Shown here piece after piece: positions 26,701-37,339 of a DNA stretch of 64,000 nt (position 1 is its first letter; every line of letters starts with the position of its first letter). Source of the stretch: Alloiococcus otitis ATCC 51267 (GTDB lineage Bacteria > Bacillota > Bacilli > Lactobacillales > Carnobacteriaceae_A); NCBI RefSeq assembly GCF_000315445.1, contig NZ_JH992957.1, positions 381,675 to 445,674 of the forward strand, given 5' to 3'. Made by a program: the position numbers and the translations under genes. The notes below the pieces were generated by a model. The model made no database searches, was not told the DNA's origin, and was given only the letters and a program-made list of their open reading frames with translations.

Positions 26701-27471
26701 ATGGCAGAATTAAAAGAAGTCCAGGCGCTTGTCTTATCCAAGCGCAAGTACAAGGAAAGAGACTACCTGGTTAAAATCTTCTTAAACCATTACGGCAAGA
26801 TGATGTTTTACGTTCGGGGGTCCAAAAACCCCAACCGGTCCATGGCTAGCCTGATCCAACCTTTTACAGCCGGGCGCTACATTGTTGATATTAGAAAGAC
26901 AGGACTGTCTTTTATCCGGGATGCCAAGTCTGTTCAAGCTTTTAGCTTAATCCAACAAGATATTTTTAAAAATGCTTATGCCACCTATATTTGTGGTTTG
27001 GTGGATGCCTGTATGGGAGACCGGCAACCAGCAGACGGTCTCTTCCGCCAGCTTTACTACGGCTTAAGTAAGATCGAAGCTGACATAGACCCAGAAGTCA
27101 TTATGTTTATCTTTGAAATCAAACTTCTCTACTATTTTGGGGTAATGCCTGACTTTTTCACTTGTCAAGTATGTGGCAAAAGCCAAGGCCCCTTTGATTA
27201 TTCTGGGGCCTATGCTGGCCTGCTTTGTCCAAACCACCTGGACCAAGATGCCCACAGGTTGCAACTCCACCCTAAAACCATCTACCATGTCCAAAACTTT
27301 TTGCAAGTCAACTTAAAAAATATTGAAAGCATCACAATTGCCCCAGAGATTAAGGCCTCATTGGAGAAATTGACTGACACCATCTATGAGGACTTGGTTG
27401 GAGTCCGCTTAAAGAGCAAAAAATTTATCAAGCAGATGAAAAAATGGGGGTCAATGCTAGATGGTGATTGA
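26701..27471 (+). CDS. recO: DNA repair protein RecO
   Basis: A 256-residue recombination mediator that loads RecA on SSB-coated DNA with RecR in the RecFOR pathway. An N-terminal OB fold (ALVLSKRKYKERDYLVKIFL, YVRGSKNPN) precedes a helical domain with a partial zinc-ribbon, CQVCGKSQGPFDYSGAYAGL followed by Cys. It is the last gene of the cluster; the -35 box of the glyQS promoter overlaps its stop codon. Confidence 0.92.
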   Translation: MAELKEVQALVLSKRKYKERDYLVKIFLNHYGKMMFYVRGSKNPNRSMASLIQPFTAGRYIVDIRKTGLSFIRDAKSVQAFSLIQQDIFKNAYATYICGLVDACMGDRQPADGLFRQLYYGLSKIEADIDPEVIMFIFEIKLLYYFGVMPDFFTCQVCGKSQGPFDYSGAYAGLLCPNHLDQDAHRLQLHPKTIYHVQNFLQVNLKNIESITIAPEIKASLEKLTDTIYEDLVGVRLKSKKFIKQMKKWGSMLDGD

Positions 27472-27495
27472 CTTTTTCTTGTGATTTAGTACAAT
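27468..27495 (+). promoter_or_regulatory. glyQS promoter
   Basis: TTGACT (27468-27473), 16-bp spacer, TACAAT (27490-27495). The -35 box contains the recO stop codon. Confidence 0.82.
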
Positions 27496-27501
27496 GAAGT
27501 T

Positions 27502-27712
27502 AATTCAATAAGCAAGTACGATGACAGAAGAAGTAGACTAATGAGCTTTCAAAGCGAGCCTGGATGAGTGGAAGCTAGGCAAAGCTTGTTATATCGAAAG
27601 GCCTCTCGAGTACTAATCAAGGGCTAGTAACGACTGTTGCTAGAAGTAGGGTGGAACCGCGAATAATCGTCCCTATACTGACTCCAAGAGTTGGTATAGG
27701 GGCTTTTTTATT
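27502..27712 (+). promoter_or_regulatory. T-box leader (glycine) of glyQS with terminator
   Basis: The T-box sequence AGGGTGGAACCGCG is at 27648-27661, followed by a terminator CCCTATAC (27671-27678) with GTATAGGG (27694-27701) and a T-run. Such leaders read uncharged tRNA; binding of tRNA-Gly would favour the antiterminator and glyQS expression. A GGC triplet at 27600-27602 is a plausible Gly specifier, but I could not fold stem I with certainty. Confidence 0.93.
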
Positions 27713-27727
27713 AGAAAGGATAGGATT

Positions 27728-28660
27728 ATGGAGCAGACAAAAGCTTTATCCTTACAGGGAATTATTTTATCACTGCAGAATTATTGGTCTGATCAAGGTT
27801 GCATTATTTTAAATGCCTATGATACCGAAAAAGGGGCAGGGACCATGAGTCCTTACACTTTTTTACGGAGTAATGGACCGGAGCCATGGAATGCCGCTTA
27901 TGTGGAGCCTTCCAGAAGGCCCGATGATGGACGTTACGGGCAAAACCCCAACCGTCTCTTCCAACACCACCAATTCCAGGTGGTCATGAAACCGTCTCCT
28001 AGCAATATCCAAGACCTCTACCTAAAAAGTTTAGAAGCTCTGGGGATTGACCCCTTGGCCCATGACATCCGCTTTGTAGAAGACAACTGGGAAAACCCTT
28101 CCCTAGGCTGTGCTGGTTTGGGCTGGGAAGTTTGGCTGGATGGCATGGAAGTCACCCAATTTACCTACTTCCAGCAAGTTGGGGGGATGGAAGTGGACCG
28201 GGTGACTGTCGAATTGACTTATGGCCTGGAGCGCCTGGCTTCTTATATCCAGGAAGTGGCCAGCGTCTATGACCTGGAATGGACCCAGGGCGTTTTATAC
28301 GGGGATATTTTTAAACAGGCTGAATTTGAACACTCAACCTATTCCTTTGACCAGTCAGACCCCCAAGTCTTGATCCAGGAATTCAAGGTTAATGAGAACC
28401 AGGCCCTCCGCTTAATTGATGCTGGCCTAGTCCACCCCGCATACGACTATGTCTTAAAGGCTAGCCACACTTTCAACCTTTTGGATGCCAGAGGGGTGGT
28501 ATCAGCCATTGAGCGGGCTGACTACCTGAAACGAATTCGGAATATGGCTCGGAGCATCGCCAAACAATTTGTGGCCGAACGCTACAAGCTCTCTTTTCCT
28601 TTAATAGAAGATGACAAGCGACAAGAGTGGTTAGACAAGTATGAAGGAAGGTTTGAATAA
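27728..28660 (+). CDS. glyQ: Glycyl-tRNA synthetase alpha subunit
   Basis: A 310-residue catalytic subunit of the alpha2beta2 glycyl-tRNA synthetase, a class II enzyme. Seen: [20 protein letters not shown] at the N-terminus, [16 protein letters not shown] (motif 2 region), and [20 protein letters not shown]. It follows the T-box terminator and overlaps nothing; glyS begins two bases after its stop. Confidence 0.97.
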   Translation: MEQTKALSLQGIILSLQNYWSDQGCIILNAYDTEKGAGTMSPYTFLRSNGPEPWNAAYVEPSRRPDDGRYGQNPNRLFQHHQFQVVMKPSPSNIQDLYLKSLEALGIDPLAHDIRFVEDNWENPSLGCAGLGWEVWLDGMEVTQFTYFQQVGGMEVDRVTVELTYGLERLASYIQEVASVYDLEWTQGVLYGDIFKQAEFEHSTYSFDQSDPQVLIQEFKVNENQALRLIDAGLVHPAYDYVLKASHTFNLLDARGVVSAIERADYLKRIRNMARSIAKQFVAERYKLSFPLIEDDKRQEWLDKYEGRFE

Positions 28661-28661
28661 G

Positions 28662-30719
28662 ATGAGTCACCAGTTTTTATATGAAATTGGCCTAGAAGAG
28701 TTGCCAGCCCGTTTCATCACTGACTTAGAAGCCCAATTAAAGAATTTGGTCAGTCAATTTTTAAATGACCAAGGCTTGGCTTACAGCAAAATCAAGTCCT
28801 ATTCCACTCCCAGAAGGCTAGCAGTTCAAGTTTGGGATTTAGCTGACAGCCAAGAGGACAAAACAGAAAGCTTCAGAGGACCGGCCAAGAAGATTGCCCT
28901 AGACCAAGACGGCCAGTGGACCAAGGCTGCCCTTGGTTTTGCTAAGGGGCAGGGGATGAGTGCCGACGATATTGTCTTTAAAGAAGACAAGGGCCAAGAC
29001 TATGCCTTTATTGAAAAATTCCGACCAGGTCAAAAGGCTGACCAGGTCTTAGAAGATATTTCTCAAGTAGTTTCAGGATTGACGGCCCCTGTCAGCATGA
29101 AGTGGGGCGATAACCACTTCCGCTTTGTCAGACCCGTCCACCAGCTAGTCTGTCTTTTAGACGACCAGGTTATCGACAGCTCCTTATTTAACGTGTCCAG
29201 CGGCCGGAAGACTGATGGCCACCGTTTTCTAGGGGAAACTCTTGAGCTGGCTTCAGCCGAGAACTATGAAAAAGCCTTAAAGAACCAATATGTTATCGCC
29301 GACAGACAGGATCGGCAAGAAGATATTGCTAGACAAATTGAAGCCTTGTGCCAAGACAAAAACTGGCAAAGTCCCCTCTACAACCAGGCCCTCTTGGATG
29401 AAGTCACAGACCTGGTTGAATACCCAACCGTCTTTTTCGGGGAATTTGACTCCTCCTTCTTAAGTGTACCGGAGCGGATTTTAGAGACTTCCATGGCTGA
29501 CCACCAGCGTTACTTCCCTGTCCGGTCCAAATTAGGCGACTTCCTTCCCTACTTTATCGGGGTCCGGAATGGGAATGAGGCTGGTTTAGAAAATGTTGTT
29601 GCCGGCAATGAAAAAGTTTTAGTGGCCCGGTTAGAAGATGCCAAGTTTTTCTACCAGGAGGATAAGGACCACTCCATTGACTACTTCCTAAACCAGCTAG
29701 ACCAGGTCACCTACCACGACAAGTTGGGGTCTATGCAGGATAAACAGGACCGGGTAGGTCAGATTTGCTTGGACCTCCTAGACTATGTCTCCTTGACCCA
29801 AGCTGAAAGAGATGACCTCAGCCGGGCAGCAGCCATCTATAAATTTGACCTGGTTACCGCTGTGGTCGATGAATTTTCTTCCCTTCAAGGCTATATCGGC
29901 GGGGTCTATGCCCAAGAATTTGGCGAGTCTCAGGCGGTTGCCCAGGCCATTGGGGAACAGTATTTGCCAACCAGTTCAAGGGGCGACTTGCCAGAGTCCA
30001 AGCTCGGTTCCATCTTGGCCATGGCCGACAAGTTGGAATCCCTCTTGATGTTCTTTAGCATTAACTTAATTCCAAGTGGGTCAAATGACCCTTACGCTCT
30101 AAGACGGGCAGCATACGGTTTGATCCGGATCTTGGATGACCAGGACTTATCACTTGATTTAACGGACTTTTTCTACCAGCTGGCCCAAGACCTTGGGATA
30201 GAAGACACTCACTTTATCGAAAAGCTTGACCAGTTTATCAAGGAGCGGGTTGATAAGTATCTTGAAGCCCAATACCAAATCCCCCACGATATTCGTCAGG
30301 CTGCCATTAGTGGCCTCCACTTAAACCCAGTCAAGGCCATTAAGGTCGGGCAAAAACTGGCAGAAGACCGGGGAAGCCAAGACTATAAATTTATGGTGGA
30401 ATCCCTGTCCCGGGTAGCCAATATGACGCAGCAAGAAACCAGCCATGCAGAAGTTGACCCTGACCTGGCCCAAAGCCAGTCAGAAGAAGACTTAATCAAG
30501 GCTTCCGTCTTCCTCTTGGGCTTGTTCCAAGAATCAGATGATATCACTGCCCAGTATGAAGCCCTCAAGGAGATCAGTCCGAAAATCGAAGCCTTTTTTG
30601 ACAACAATATGGTTAACACTGAAGACGACCAGGTCCGGGCTAACCGCTATGCGATCTTGGATCAGATCACCCAAGCTTCGCACAGCTTTGCCGACTTTAA
30701 CCAATTATTGACCAAGTAA
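28662..30719 (+). CDS. glyS: Glycyl-tRNA synthetase beta subunit
   Basis: The 685-residue beta subunit, required for tRNA recognition. The N-terminal YEIGLEELPARFI, then RFVRPVHQLVCLLDD, MADHQRYFPV and the HD-like region with SNDPYALRRAAYGLIRIL are family hallmarks; the C-terminus holds the anticodon-binding DALR-like domain. ATG 28662 follows AAGGAAGG; an in-frame ATG at 28641, within glyQ, is less likely. No terminator hairpin is obvious directly after the stop. Confidence 0.96.
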   Translation: MSHQFLYEIGLEELPARFITDLEAQLKNLVSQFLNDQGLAYSKIKSYSTPRRLAVQVWDLADSQEDKTESFRGPAKKIALDQDGQWTKAALGFAKGQGMSADDIVFKEDKGQDYAFIEKFRPGQKADQVLEDISQVVSGLTAPVSMKWGDNHFRFVRPVHQLVCLLDDQVIDSSLFNVSSGRKTDGHRFLGETLELASAENYEKALKNQYVIADRQDRQEDIARQIEALCQDKNWQSPLYNQALLDEVTDLVEYPTVFFGEFDSSFLSVPERILETSMADHQRYFPVRSKLGDFLPYFIGVRNGNEAGLENVVAGNEKVLVARLEDAKFFYQEDKDHSIDYFLNQLDQVTYHDKLGSMQDKQDRVGQICLDLLDYVSLTQAERDDLSRAAAIYKFDLVTAVVDEFSSLQGYIGGVYAQEFGESQAVAQAIGEQYLPTSSRGDLPESKLGSILAMADKLESLLMFFSINLIPSGSNDPYALRRAAYGLIRILDDQDLSLDLTDFFYQLAQDLGIEDTHFIEKLDQFIKERVDKYLEAQYQIPHDIRQAAISGLHLNPVKAIKVGQKLAEDRGSQDYKFMVESLSRVANMTQQETSHAEVDPDLAQSQSEEDLIKASVFLLGLFQESDDITAQYEALKEISPKIEAFFDNNMVNTEDDQVRANRYAILDQITQASHSFADFNQLLTK

Positions 30720-30854
30720 GTGTTCCATGACGATTGAAAAGACCATCCTAGCTTTTGTGCTTTTTAAGAGCCGGGGTGGTTTTGCCTGTCTGTTTGCCTT
30801 AGTTAGGTTTTGAAAATTTAAGTCATGACTACAGGTTGATTTTAAACCATATGA

Positions 30855-30883
30855 TTGGCTTTCAAGCCATTCCTTGCTATAAT
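30855..30883 (+). promoter_or_regulatory. Promoter of the SNF2 helicase gene
   Basis: TTGGCT (30855-30860), 17-bp spacer, TATAAT (30878-30883). The GTG start is 36 bp further on. Confidence 0.72.
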
Positions 30884-30918
30884 TAATGGATGAGAATAAG
30901 AGATAAGGACTGAAGCGA

Positions 30919-33900
30919 GTGTTTAAAAAACAGTTTTTTCCTGAGGCAACTCTAAGATCTTTGGCAACCAACTCGACTGTCTATGACCGGGGCGTCAGAC
31001 TCTTTGAAGAAGGTCGAGTGGAATCTTGTGAACTCGATGAGGACAACCACTTAGCTATATCAGATGTAAATGGCAACCAAGACGATTACACTACCCAGAT
31101 CAGTTTTTTAAAAAATGGGGTAGCCAGACGTTACCACTGTACCTGTCCAGCCTTTGAACAATATGCTGGTGCTTGCAAGCATGTCATTGCCAGTATGTTG
31201 AATTTAAACCAAATCGATCTTTCAGACCAAGACCAGCCGGCCAAAGAAGACCCAAGAGCAGGTAAGAAAAGTCAGCTCGATTCCTACTTAGCTGACCTGG
31301 AGGAAGATTTTCAAAAACTACAAATTAATAAGTATTCCTCTAGAAGTCGTAACCGGCTCTTTTTTGACTTTATCCTCAATGTCAGTCCCTATTATTATGA
31401 GAATGCCTTTGAAATTTATATGAAGGTGGGGATTGACCATATGTACGTTATTAAAAATGTGCCAGACTTGGTCCATACCCTTCTCAATAACGATGACTAT
31501 GTTTTTGGTAAAAACTTAACCTACCACTATAAAGACCACTTCATTGCCCCAGAAGACCGGGCTGTTTTGCAGGAATTAGCCGATATCCATGCCAATATGG
31601 AACAAGTTAAAGCTTCTAGCTACCAGTCGCTCACAAATAAAAATGAATTGATGATACCTAACCAAATGGTGGGTCGGCTCTTGCGTCGACTGAGACAGGT
31701 TGACCATGCTTCTGCCCACTTTGGCAGTTCACCGACTTCCATCACTGCTATCAGAGACTTGGAGCCCATACAATATTCTAACAGCCTAGCTGATTTCCCG
31801 CTTGACTTCAGTTTGACAAGGGAAGGGAGCCATTACTATTTCAATATGGACGGTATCAAGATGAATACCCAACCCATTTCCTTCTTTCCTGAAAGTCGCT
31901 TGGTGGTTTATGACCACGTCTTTTATGACCTGTCACAGGAAGATTACCAAGTTCTCTATAGTTTGGTTAAATTCTTCCATGGCTTGCACACCAATGAAAT
32001 TCCCATGAAGCAAGATGACTTAAGCCACTTCATGTCCACGATTTATCCTACTCTTAGCCGGTACTTTGACCTAGCACTTGATCCTGATATTGAAAAAACC
32101 ATCTACCAAAAAGAACTAACTGCTGCCTTGTATATCGATTATAAAAATAAGGTCCTAAGCTTAGAACCCCGTTTTAACTACGGCCAAGTGACCGTCAACC
32201 CCATAGTAAACCAGACTGACCAGGCTGGGGAGGGACAAGTCTTAATCCGAGATACGGTAGAAGAAGCCAGCCTCCTTGACTTGCTTTACCAGGTCTTGGA
32301 CGGCTTAGAAGAAGAAGAGGACCATTTTGCTATCAGTGACTTCCAAGCAGTTAGTAAGGCCATATATGACGGTATGGGCCAGCTCTTTGAGTCCTTTGAC
32401 CTCTATTTAACCGATGCTGTCCGCAAGCTTTACTACCAAAGACCCAACCATAAGCCGGTTTCCATCGATGTGGACTATGATGCCAACCTCCTCCAAGTTG
32501 ATTTTGAAATGGAAGACATGGCTAGCGATGATATTAAACAAATTCTTACCCAGTTGAAGGCAGGCAATGACCGTTTTTACAAGTTGTCGTCTGGTGCTAT
32601 TTTAGACTTGGAGCGAGATGAGTTTAAAGAATTGAAGGAAGTGGCAGACGACTTATCGCTTGACCCGGACCAAGATGACATCTCAAACTCCTTTAATATC
32701 CCCCTCTACCAAGGCTTGTCGCTACTTGAAAACAATAATGTCGACAAAAGTGACCAGTTTATGAGCCTGGCCAAGTCCCTTCTGGAACCCAAATCAATTT
32801 CCTATGAGGTCCCAGACCAAGTCCAGGCTGATTTAAGACCCTATCAAAAGACTGGCTACAACTGGCTGAAGGCCTTGGATGCCTACAAATTTGGTGGGGT
32901 TTTAGCTGACGACATGGGCTTGGGTAAAACCCTGCAGTCCATTACTTTTATCCAGTCCAAGCTAAACGAGTTAGGGGGCAAGTATCTGATTGTCTGCCCA
33001 TCCAGTGTCTTATACAACTGGCAGTACGAGTTCAACCAGTTCACACCGGAAATTCAACCAACTGTTATTGCCGGGACGGCCCAAGAACGGGAAGAGGTCA
33101 TCGACCAGGTCAAAGACAAGAAAAATGGTGTTTGGATCTCATCCTACCCCTTGATTCAACGAGACAGTGACTTTTACCAGGGTATCCACTTTGAAACCAT
33201 CATCCTGGATGAATCCCAAGCGGTGAAAAATGATTCGGCCAAGACAACCCGGGCTGTCGCCCGCCTGCAGGCTAAGAACAAGTTCGCCTTGTCGGGAACC
33301 CCAATTGAAAACAATTTAAATGAACTCTGGACCCTCTTTTCCATTATCCAACCGGGCATGTTCCAAGATAAGAAGAACTTTAAGCAGATGGACCAGTCCG
33401 TCATCGCTAAAAAGATCAAGCCCTTTATCCTCCGCCGGCTCAAAGGTCAGGTCTTAGATGACTTGCCTGAAAAAACGGAGACAACAGAATATATCGAACT
33501 CAGCAAAAAGCAAAAACAAATTTACCAGACCCAACAGGCCATGATCCAGTCCCAGGTCCAAGAACTGTTGGATAACAATGAATTTGAACGCAATAGTGTT
33601 CAAGTCCTGGCTGGTATGACAAGATTGCGGCAGATCTGTTGTGACCCTAACCTGGTGACTAAGCAATATGATGGAGATTCAGCCAAGCTCGACCGCTTGA
33701 TGGAATACCTAGCTGAAGCTAAGCAAAATGGCAAGCGAATCGTCCTCTTTTCCCAATTTACCAAGATGTTAGATATAATCAGGGACCGGCTTGCTGAAAA
33801 TGACTATGACTACTTTTACCTGGATGGCCAAACCAAGAAAGAAGACCGGCTCGACCTCACCCATCGCTTTAATAAAGGAGAGAAGGACCTCTTCCTTATT

Positions 33901-34206
33901 TCCCTGAAAGCAGGGGGGACCGGGATCAACTTGACGGGAGGCGACACAGTTATCCTCTATGACTCGTGGTGGAATCCGGCCATTGAAGACCAGGCAGCTG
34001 ACCGGGTCCACCGCTTTGGTCAGAAAAAACACGTCCAAGTCTTGCGTTTAATTGCCCGAGGAACCATCGAAGAGCGGATCAACGAACTCCAAGAAAAGAA
34101 AAGGGACTTGGTAGACTCCGTCATCGATTCCAAAGGCAACCAGGCCATTACCAGTCTCTCCAAAGATGAAATCTTGCAACTTTTAGATGTTTCTGCATCT
34201 GTGTAA
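30919..34206 (+). CDS. SWIM zinc finger SNF2-family helicase
   Basis: A 1095-residue DNA-dependent ATPase of the bacterial RapA/SNF2 group. The SWIM zinc finger CTCPAFEQYAGACKH sits near residue 75; a long linker region is followed by the SNF2 ATPase with DDMGLGKT (motif I), ILDESQ (motif II) and LSGTPIENNLNELW (III). The C-terminal helicase domain has LKAGGTGINLTGG and DQAADRVHRFGQ. It may remodel stalled RNA polymerase or protein-DNA complexes; the substrate is unknown. It starts with GTG after AAGGACTGAAGCGA. It is followed by dnaG after 27 bp. Confidence 0.92.
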   Translation: MFKKQFFPEATLRSLATNSTVYDRGVRLFEEGRVESCELDEDNHLAISDVNGNQDDYTTQISFLKNGVARRYHCTCPAFEQYAGACKHVIASMLNLNQIDLSDQDQPAKEDPRAGKKSQLDSYLADLEEDFQKLQINKYSSRSRNRLFFDFILNVSPYYYENAFEIYMKVGIDHMYVIKNVPDLVHTLLNNDDYVFGKNLTYHYKDHFIAPEDRAVLQELADIHANMEQVKASSYQSLTNKNELMIPNQMVGRLLRRLRQVDHASAHFGSSPTSITAIRDLEPIQYSNSLADFPLDFSLTREGSHYYFNMDGIKMNTQPISFFPESRLVVYDHVFYDLSQEDYQVLYSLVKFFHGLHTNEIPMKQDDLSHFMSTIYPTLSRYFDLALDPDIEKTIYQKELTAALYIDYKNKVLSLEPRFNYGQVTVNPIVNQTDQAGEGQVLIRDTVEEASLLDLLYQVLDGLEEEEDHFAISDFQAVSKAIYDGMGQLFESFDLYLTDAVRKLYYQRPNHKPVSIDVDYDANLLQVDFEMEDMASDDIKQILTQLKAGNDRFYKLSSGAILDLERDEFKELKEVADDLSLDPDQDDISNSFNIPLYQGLSLLENNNVDKSDQFMSLAKSLLEPKSISYEVPDQVQADLRPYQKTGYNWLKALDAYKFGGVLADDMGLGKTLQSITFIQSKLNELGGKYLIVCPSSVLYNWQYEFNQFTPEIQPTVIAGTAQEREEVIDQVKDKKNGVWISSYPLIQRDSDFYQGIHFETIILDESQAVKNDSAKTTRAVARLQAKNKFALSGTPIENNLNELWTLFSIIQPGMFQDKKNFKQMDQSVIAKKIKPFILRRLKGQVLDDLPEKTETTEYIELSKKQKQIYQTQQAMIQSQVQELLDNNEFERNSVQVLAGMTRLRQICCDPNLVTKQYDGDSAKLDRLMEYLAEAKQNGKRIVLFSQFTKMLDIIRDRLAENDYDYFYLDGQTKKEDRLDLTHRFNKGEKDLFLISLKAGGTGINLTGGDTVILYDSWWNPAIEDQAADRVHRFGQKKHVQVLRLIARGTIEERINELQEKKRDLVDSVIDSKGNQAITSLSKDEILQLLDVSASV

Positions 34207-34233
34207 TGTTGTTTTGGCTAAAAGGAGTTTTAA

Positions 34234-36087
34234 ATGGTTAGAATACCTGAAGAGACCATTAATCAAATACGAAGCCAGGCAGATATTGTCGATGTCATTG
34301 GCCAATACTTGGACTTAAACAAGTCTGGGGCCAATTACTTTGCCCACTGCCCCTTCCATGAAGACAGCACGCCTTCTTTTTCGGTCAACAGAGACAAGCA
34401 AATTTATAAGTGCTTTTCTTGCAAACGAGGTGGCAGTGTCTTTAGCTTTATACAAGAGAAGGAGGGACTTTCCTTCCCAGAATCGGTTCTTAAAGTGGCA
34501 GACTTAGCTAATGTGGACCTTGATCCGGCCTTAAAAGAAGCTGTCCAAGGCCAACCTGACAAAGCCGATTCTCCCTACCGAGACCTCTATACCATCCATG
34601 ACCAGGCCAAGGACTACTACCAGTATATCCTCTTAAAGGCCCAGGTGGGAGAAGTTGCTTACGACTATCTCCAGAATCGTGGGATTTCCAGAGAGGTGAT
34701 GGAAGAGTTCGAACTGGGTTATTCTCCCAGCCAAAGGGAGTCGCTCCACCTTTATTTGCAGTCCCAAGACCAGGCGGACTTGACAGATGACTTACTGGAA
34801 GAAACCGGCCTTTTTTCCAAAAGAGAAGTGGAAAGTGATAGTTTTAAAGACCGCTTTGCCAAGCGGATCATCTTCCCCTTAAAGAACTTACAAGGGCAGA
34901 CGGTGGGCTTTTCGGGCCGGTATTTCCAAGATGAGCCTAACCAGGACTTCCATCATGCCAAGTATTTAAACAGTCCAGAAACCAAAATATTCAATAAACG
35001 GCGGACCCTCTTTAACTACCACCAGGCCAAGGCCTACATTCGTCGGGCCAAGGAAGTTGTCTTATTCGAAGGTTACATGGATGTGATTGCTGCTTGGCAA
35101 GCGGGGGTCAAAAATGGCTTAGCTTCCATGGGGACCAGTTTAACAGCTGACCAAGTCCAGACCATGCAAAGGATTGCTGACACCTTAGTCTTGGCCTTTG
35201 ACGGGGATGAAGCTGGCCTTGAATCCAGCAAAAAGATCCTGGATGACTTAAGCTTGACCAGCAAGCTTCAAATTGAAGTGGTCATTTTCCCTAAAAAAAT
35301 GGACCCGGATGAATATATTAGAGAAAATGGACCAGAAGCCTTTCAAAATCTCATCCAACATGGTAGGATGACTGTCTACCAATTCTTAAAAGAATACTTT
35401 AAAAAATCCTACAATCTAGATAACGACTCGGACCGGTTGAAATTTATCCAAACCATGACCAATAAAATTGGCAAGCTAGCTTCCCCCTTGGAAAGGGAAG
35501 TCTATGCCAAGGATTTGGCAGAAGAATTTAACCTGTCTTATGATACGATTATAAGCCAAGTTCAAAGTGAAGCCACTCTAAACCAGCAAGAGGCTTTGAA
35601 AAAGGACCGGCATAAGGAATTTTCTCAAGCAAGAGTGGAAGTCAAAGCCCCAAGTAGTCAAAAGACTAAGATTGACCGGGCCCAGGAAAAACTTTTAAAC
35701 CGACTCTTTTACTATCCCCAAGTTCAAGAGATCATCGATGCTTATAATCCGGACTTTGAATTTAAAACGGAAGTCCACCAGCGGATTTACCTCTTGTTTT
35801 TAGAATACAGCCAGGAAAATGATAGCATTGATTCTTTCATCGATTTTGTCAAAGACAAGGAGACGAAAGAGGTCATATCTGATATAATGTGGACATCCAT
35901 TGAGGTCGAACCCTCAGATGAAGAAATCCTAGACTACTTGGACTACATTGACCAAACCTACCCCCTGGAGCAAAAACGCCAAGACTGCTTGGAGGAAGTC
36001 AAAGCAGCTAAACAGTCCGGTAATAAGAAGCGAGAGCTGGAATTAACCAATCAATTAATTGAAATAAACCGTATGCTAAAACAATAA
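34234..36087 (+). CDS. dnaG: DNA primase
   Basis: A 617-residue RNA polymerase that makes primers at the replication fork. The N-terminal zinc-binding domain has CPFHEDSTPSFSVN and YKCFSC; the TOPRIM core contains VVLFEGYMDVIAAWQAGV and LAFDGDEAGLESSKKI; the C-terminal helicase-binding domain is about 170 residues. The ATG follows AAAAGGAG. It is upstream of rpoD by 18 bases, the usual macromolecular synthesis operon. Confidence 0.97.
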   Translation: MVRIPEETINQIRSQADIVDVIGQYLDLNKSGANYFAHCPFHEDSTPSFSVNRDKQIYKCFSCKRGGSVFSFIQEKEGLSFPESVLKVADLANVDLDPALKEAVQGQPDKADSPYRDLYTIHDQAKDYYQYILLKAQVGEVAYDYLQNRGISREVMEEFELGYSPSQRESLHLYLQSQDQADLTDDLLEETGLFSKREVESDSFKDRFAKRIIFPLKNLQGQTVGFSGRYFQDEPNQDFHHAKYLNSPETKIFNKRRTLFNYHQAKAYIRRAKEVVLFEGYMDVIAAWQAGVKNGLASMGTSLTADQVQTMQRIADTLVLAFDGDEAGLESSKKILDDLSLTSKLQIEVVIFPKKMDPDEYIRENGPEAFQNLIQHGRMTVYQFLKEYFKKSYNLDNDSDRLKFIQTMTNKIGKLASPLEREVYAKDLAEEFNLSYDTIISQVQSEATLNQQEALKKDRHKEFSQARVEVKAPSSQKTKIDRAQEKLLNRLFYYPQVQEIIDAYNPDFEFKTEVHQRIYLLFLEYSQENDSIDSFIDFVKDKETKEVISDIMWTSIEVEPSDEEILDYLDYIDQTYPLEQKRQDCLEEVKAAKQSGNKKRELELTNQLIEINRMLKQ

Positions 36088-36105
36088 TTGGAGGCTGAAT
36101 AATTA

Positions 36106-37215
36106 GTGGTTGAGACAAAATCAAAACTAGAAAATGCAGTAAACACCCTCATTAAAGACTTGAAAAATAAAAAAGAGTCGACCATTTCTTATATTGACCT
36201 CAGCAACAAAATTGCTGAACCCTTCGAACTTGAAAGTGAAGCCATGGACAAGTTAATCCAGCAATTAGAAGATGATGGGATTGGTGTAGTTGACCAAGAC
36301 GGTAATCCCTTGGCCAAGCAACTAGCCAAGCAGGAAGAAGAAGCAGAAAAAGCCAAGGATGAAGAAATGATAGCCCCACCTGGGGTTAAAATTAACGACC
36401 CTGTCCGGATGTACCTAAAAGAAATTGGCCGGGTAGATCTTTTAGATGCTGAAGAAGAAGTGGCCCTAGCCAAGCGGATTGAAGAAGGCGATGAAATCGC
36501 TAAACAAGAACTAGCTGAGGCTAACTTGAGACTGGTTGTCTCTATTGCTAAACGGTACGTTGGCCGGGGCATGAGCTTTTTGGACTTGATCCAGGAAGGG
36601 AATATGGGGCTAATGAAGGCAGTTGAAAAATTTGACTACGAAAAAGGTTTCAAATTTTCAACCTATGCCACCTGGTGGATCCGTCAAGCCATCACTCGGG
36701 CCATTGCCGACCAAGCCCGAACCATCCGGATTCCGGTCCACATGGTCGAAACTATTAACAAGCTGGTCCGAATCCAGCGGCAGCTCCTACAAGAACTAGG
36801 CCGGGAACCAACCCCAGAAGAAATTGGGGCAGAGATGGATTTGCCAACCGAAAAAGTCAGAGATATTTTGAAAATTTCCCAAGAACCCGTCTCCCTTGAA
36901 ACCCCAATTGGGGAAGAAGAAGATTCCCACCTGGGAGACTTTATTGAAGATGATGGGGCCTTGTCGCCATCTGATAATGCAGCTTATGAGCTGTTGAAAG
37001 GGGAACTCAAAGGAGTCTTAGACACCCTAACTGACCGGGAAGAAAATGTCTTGCGCCTCCGTTTTGGCCTAGATGATGGCCGTCAACGTACTTTAGAAGA
37101 TGTCGGTAAGGTCTTTGGGGTCACCCGGGAGCGGATCCGTCAAATTGAAGCGAAGGCCCTCCGCAAACTCCGCCACCCTAGCCGGTCCAAACAATTAAAA
37201 GACTTTTTAGAATAG
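36106..37215 (+). CDS. rpoD: RNA polymerase primary sigma factor (sigma-A/RpoD)
   Basis: A 369-residue housekeeping sigma factor. Region 1.2 ([11 protein letters not shown]), region 2 with [37 protein letters not shown] and [20 protein letters not shown], region 3 and region 4.2 ([20 protein letters not shown]) are all present. Region 1.1 is short, as in Gram-positive bacteria. It uses a GTG start behind GGAGG. The -10/-35 elements found throughout the window fit its consensus. Confidence 0.97.
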   Translation: MVETKSKLENAVNTLIKDLKNKKESTISYIDLSNKIAEPFELESEAMDKLIQQLEDDGIGVVDQDGNPLAKQLAKQEEEAEKAKDEEMIAPPGVKINDPVRMYLKEIGRVDLLDAEEEVALAKRIEEGDEIAKQELAEANLRLVVSIAKRYVGRGMSFLDLIQEGNMGLMKAVEKFDYEKGFKFSTYATWWIRQAITRAIADQARTIRIPVHMVETINKLVRIQRQLLQELGREPTPEEIGAEMDLPTEKVRDILKISQEPVSLETPIGEEEDSHLGDFIEDDGALSPSDNAAYELLKGELKGVLDTLTDREENVLRLRFGLDDGRQRTLEDVGKVFGVTRERIRQIEAKALRKLRHPSRSKQLKDFLE

Positions 37216-37236
37216 TTGATCCAAACCAGAAAATGC

Positions 37237-37266
37237 TTTACAATGCTAGCTATAATTTGCTATAAT
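37237..37266 (+). promoter_or_regulatory. Promoter of rplY
   Basis: TTTACA (37237-37242), 18-bp spacer, TATAAT (37261-37266). A second TATAAT lies ten bases upstream without a suitably spaced -35. Confidence 0.7.
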
Positions 37267-37339
37267 GGCTCTTGGCTTGTAAAACACACTGAAATTTAAC
37301 GACTAATCAGTTATTTTGATGATTTGGAAGGTGAAATGT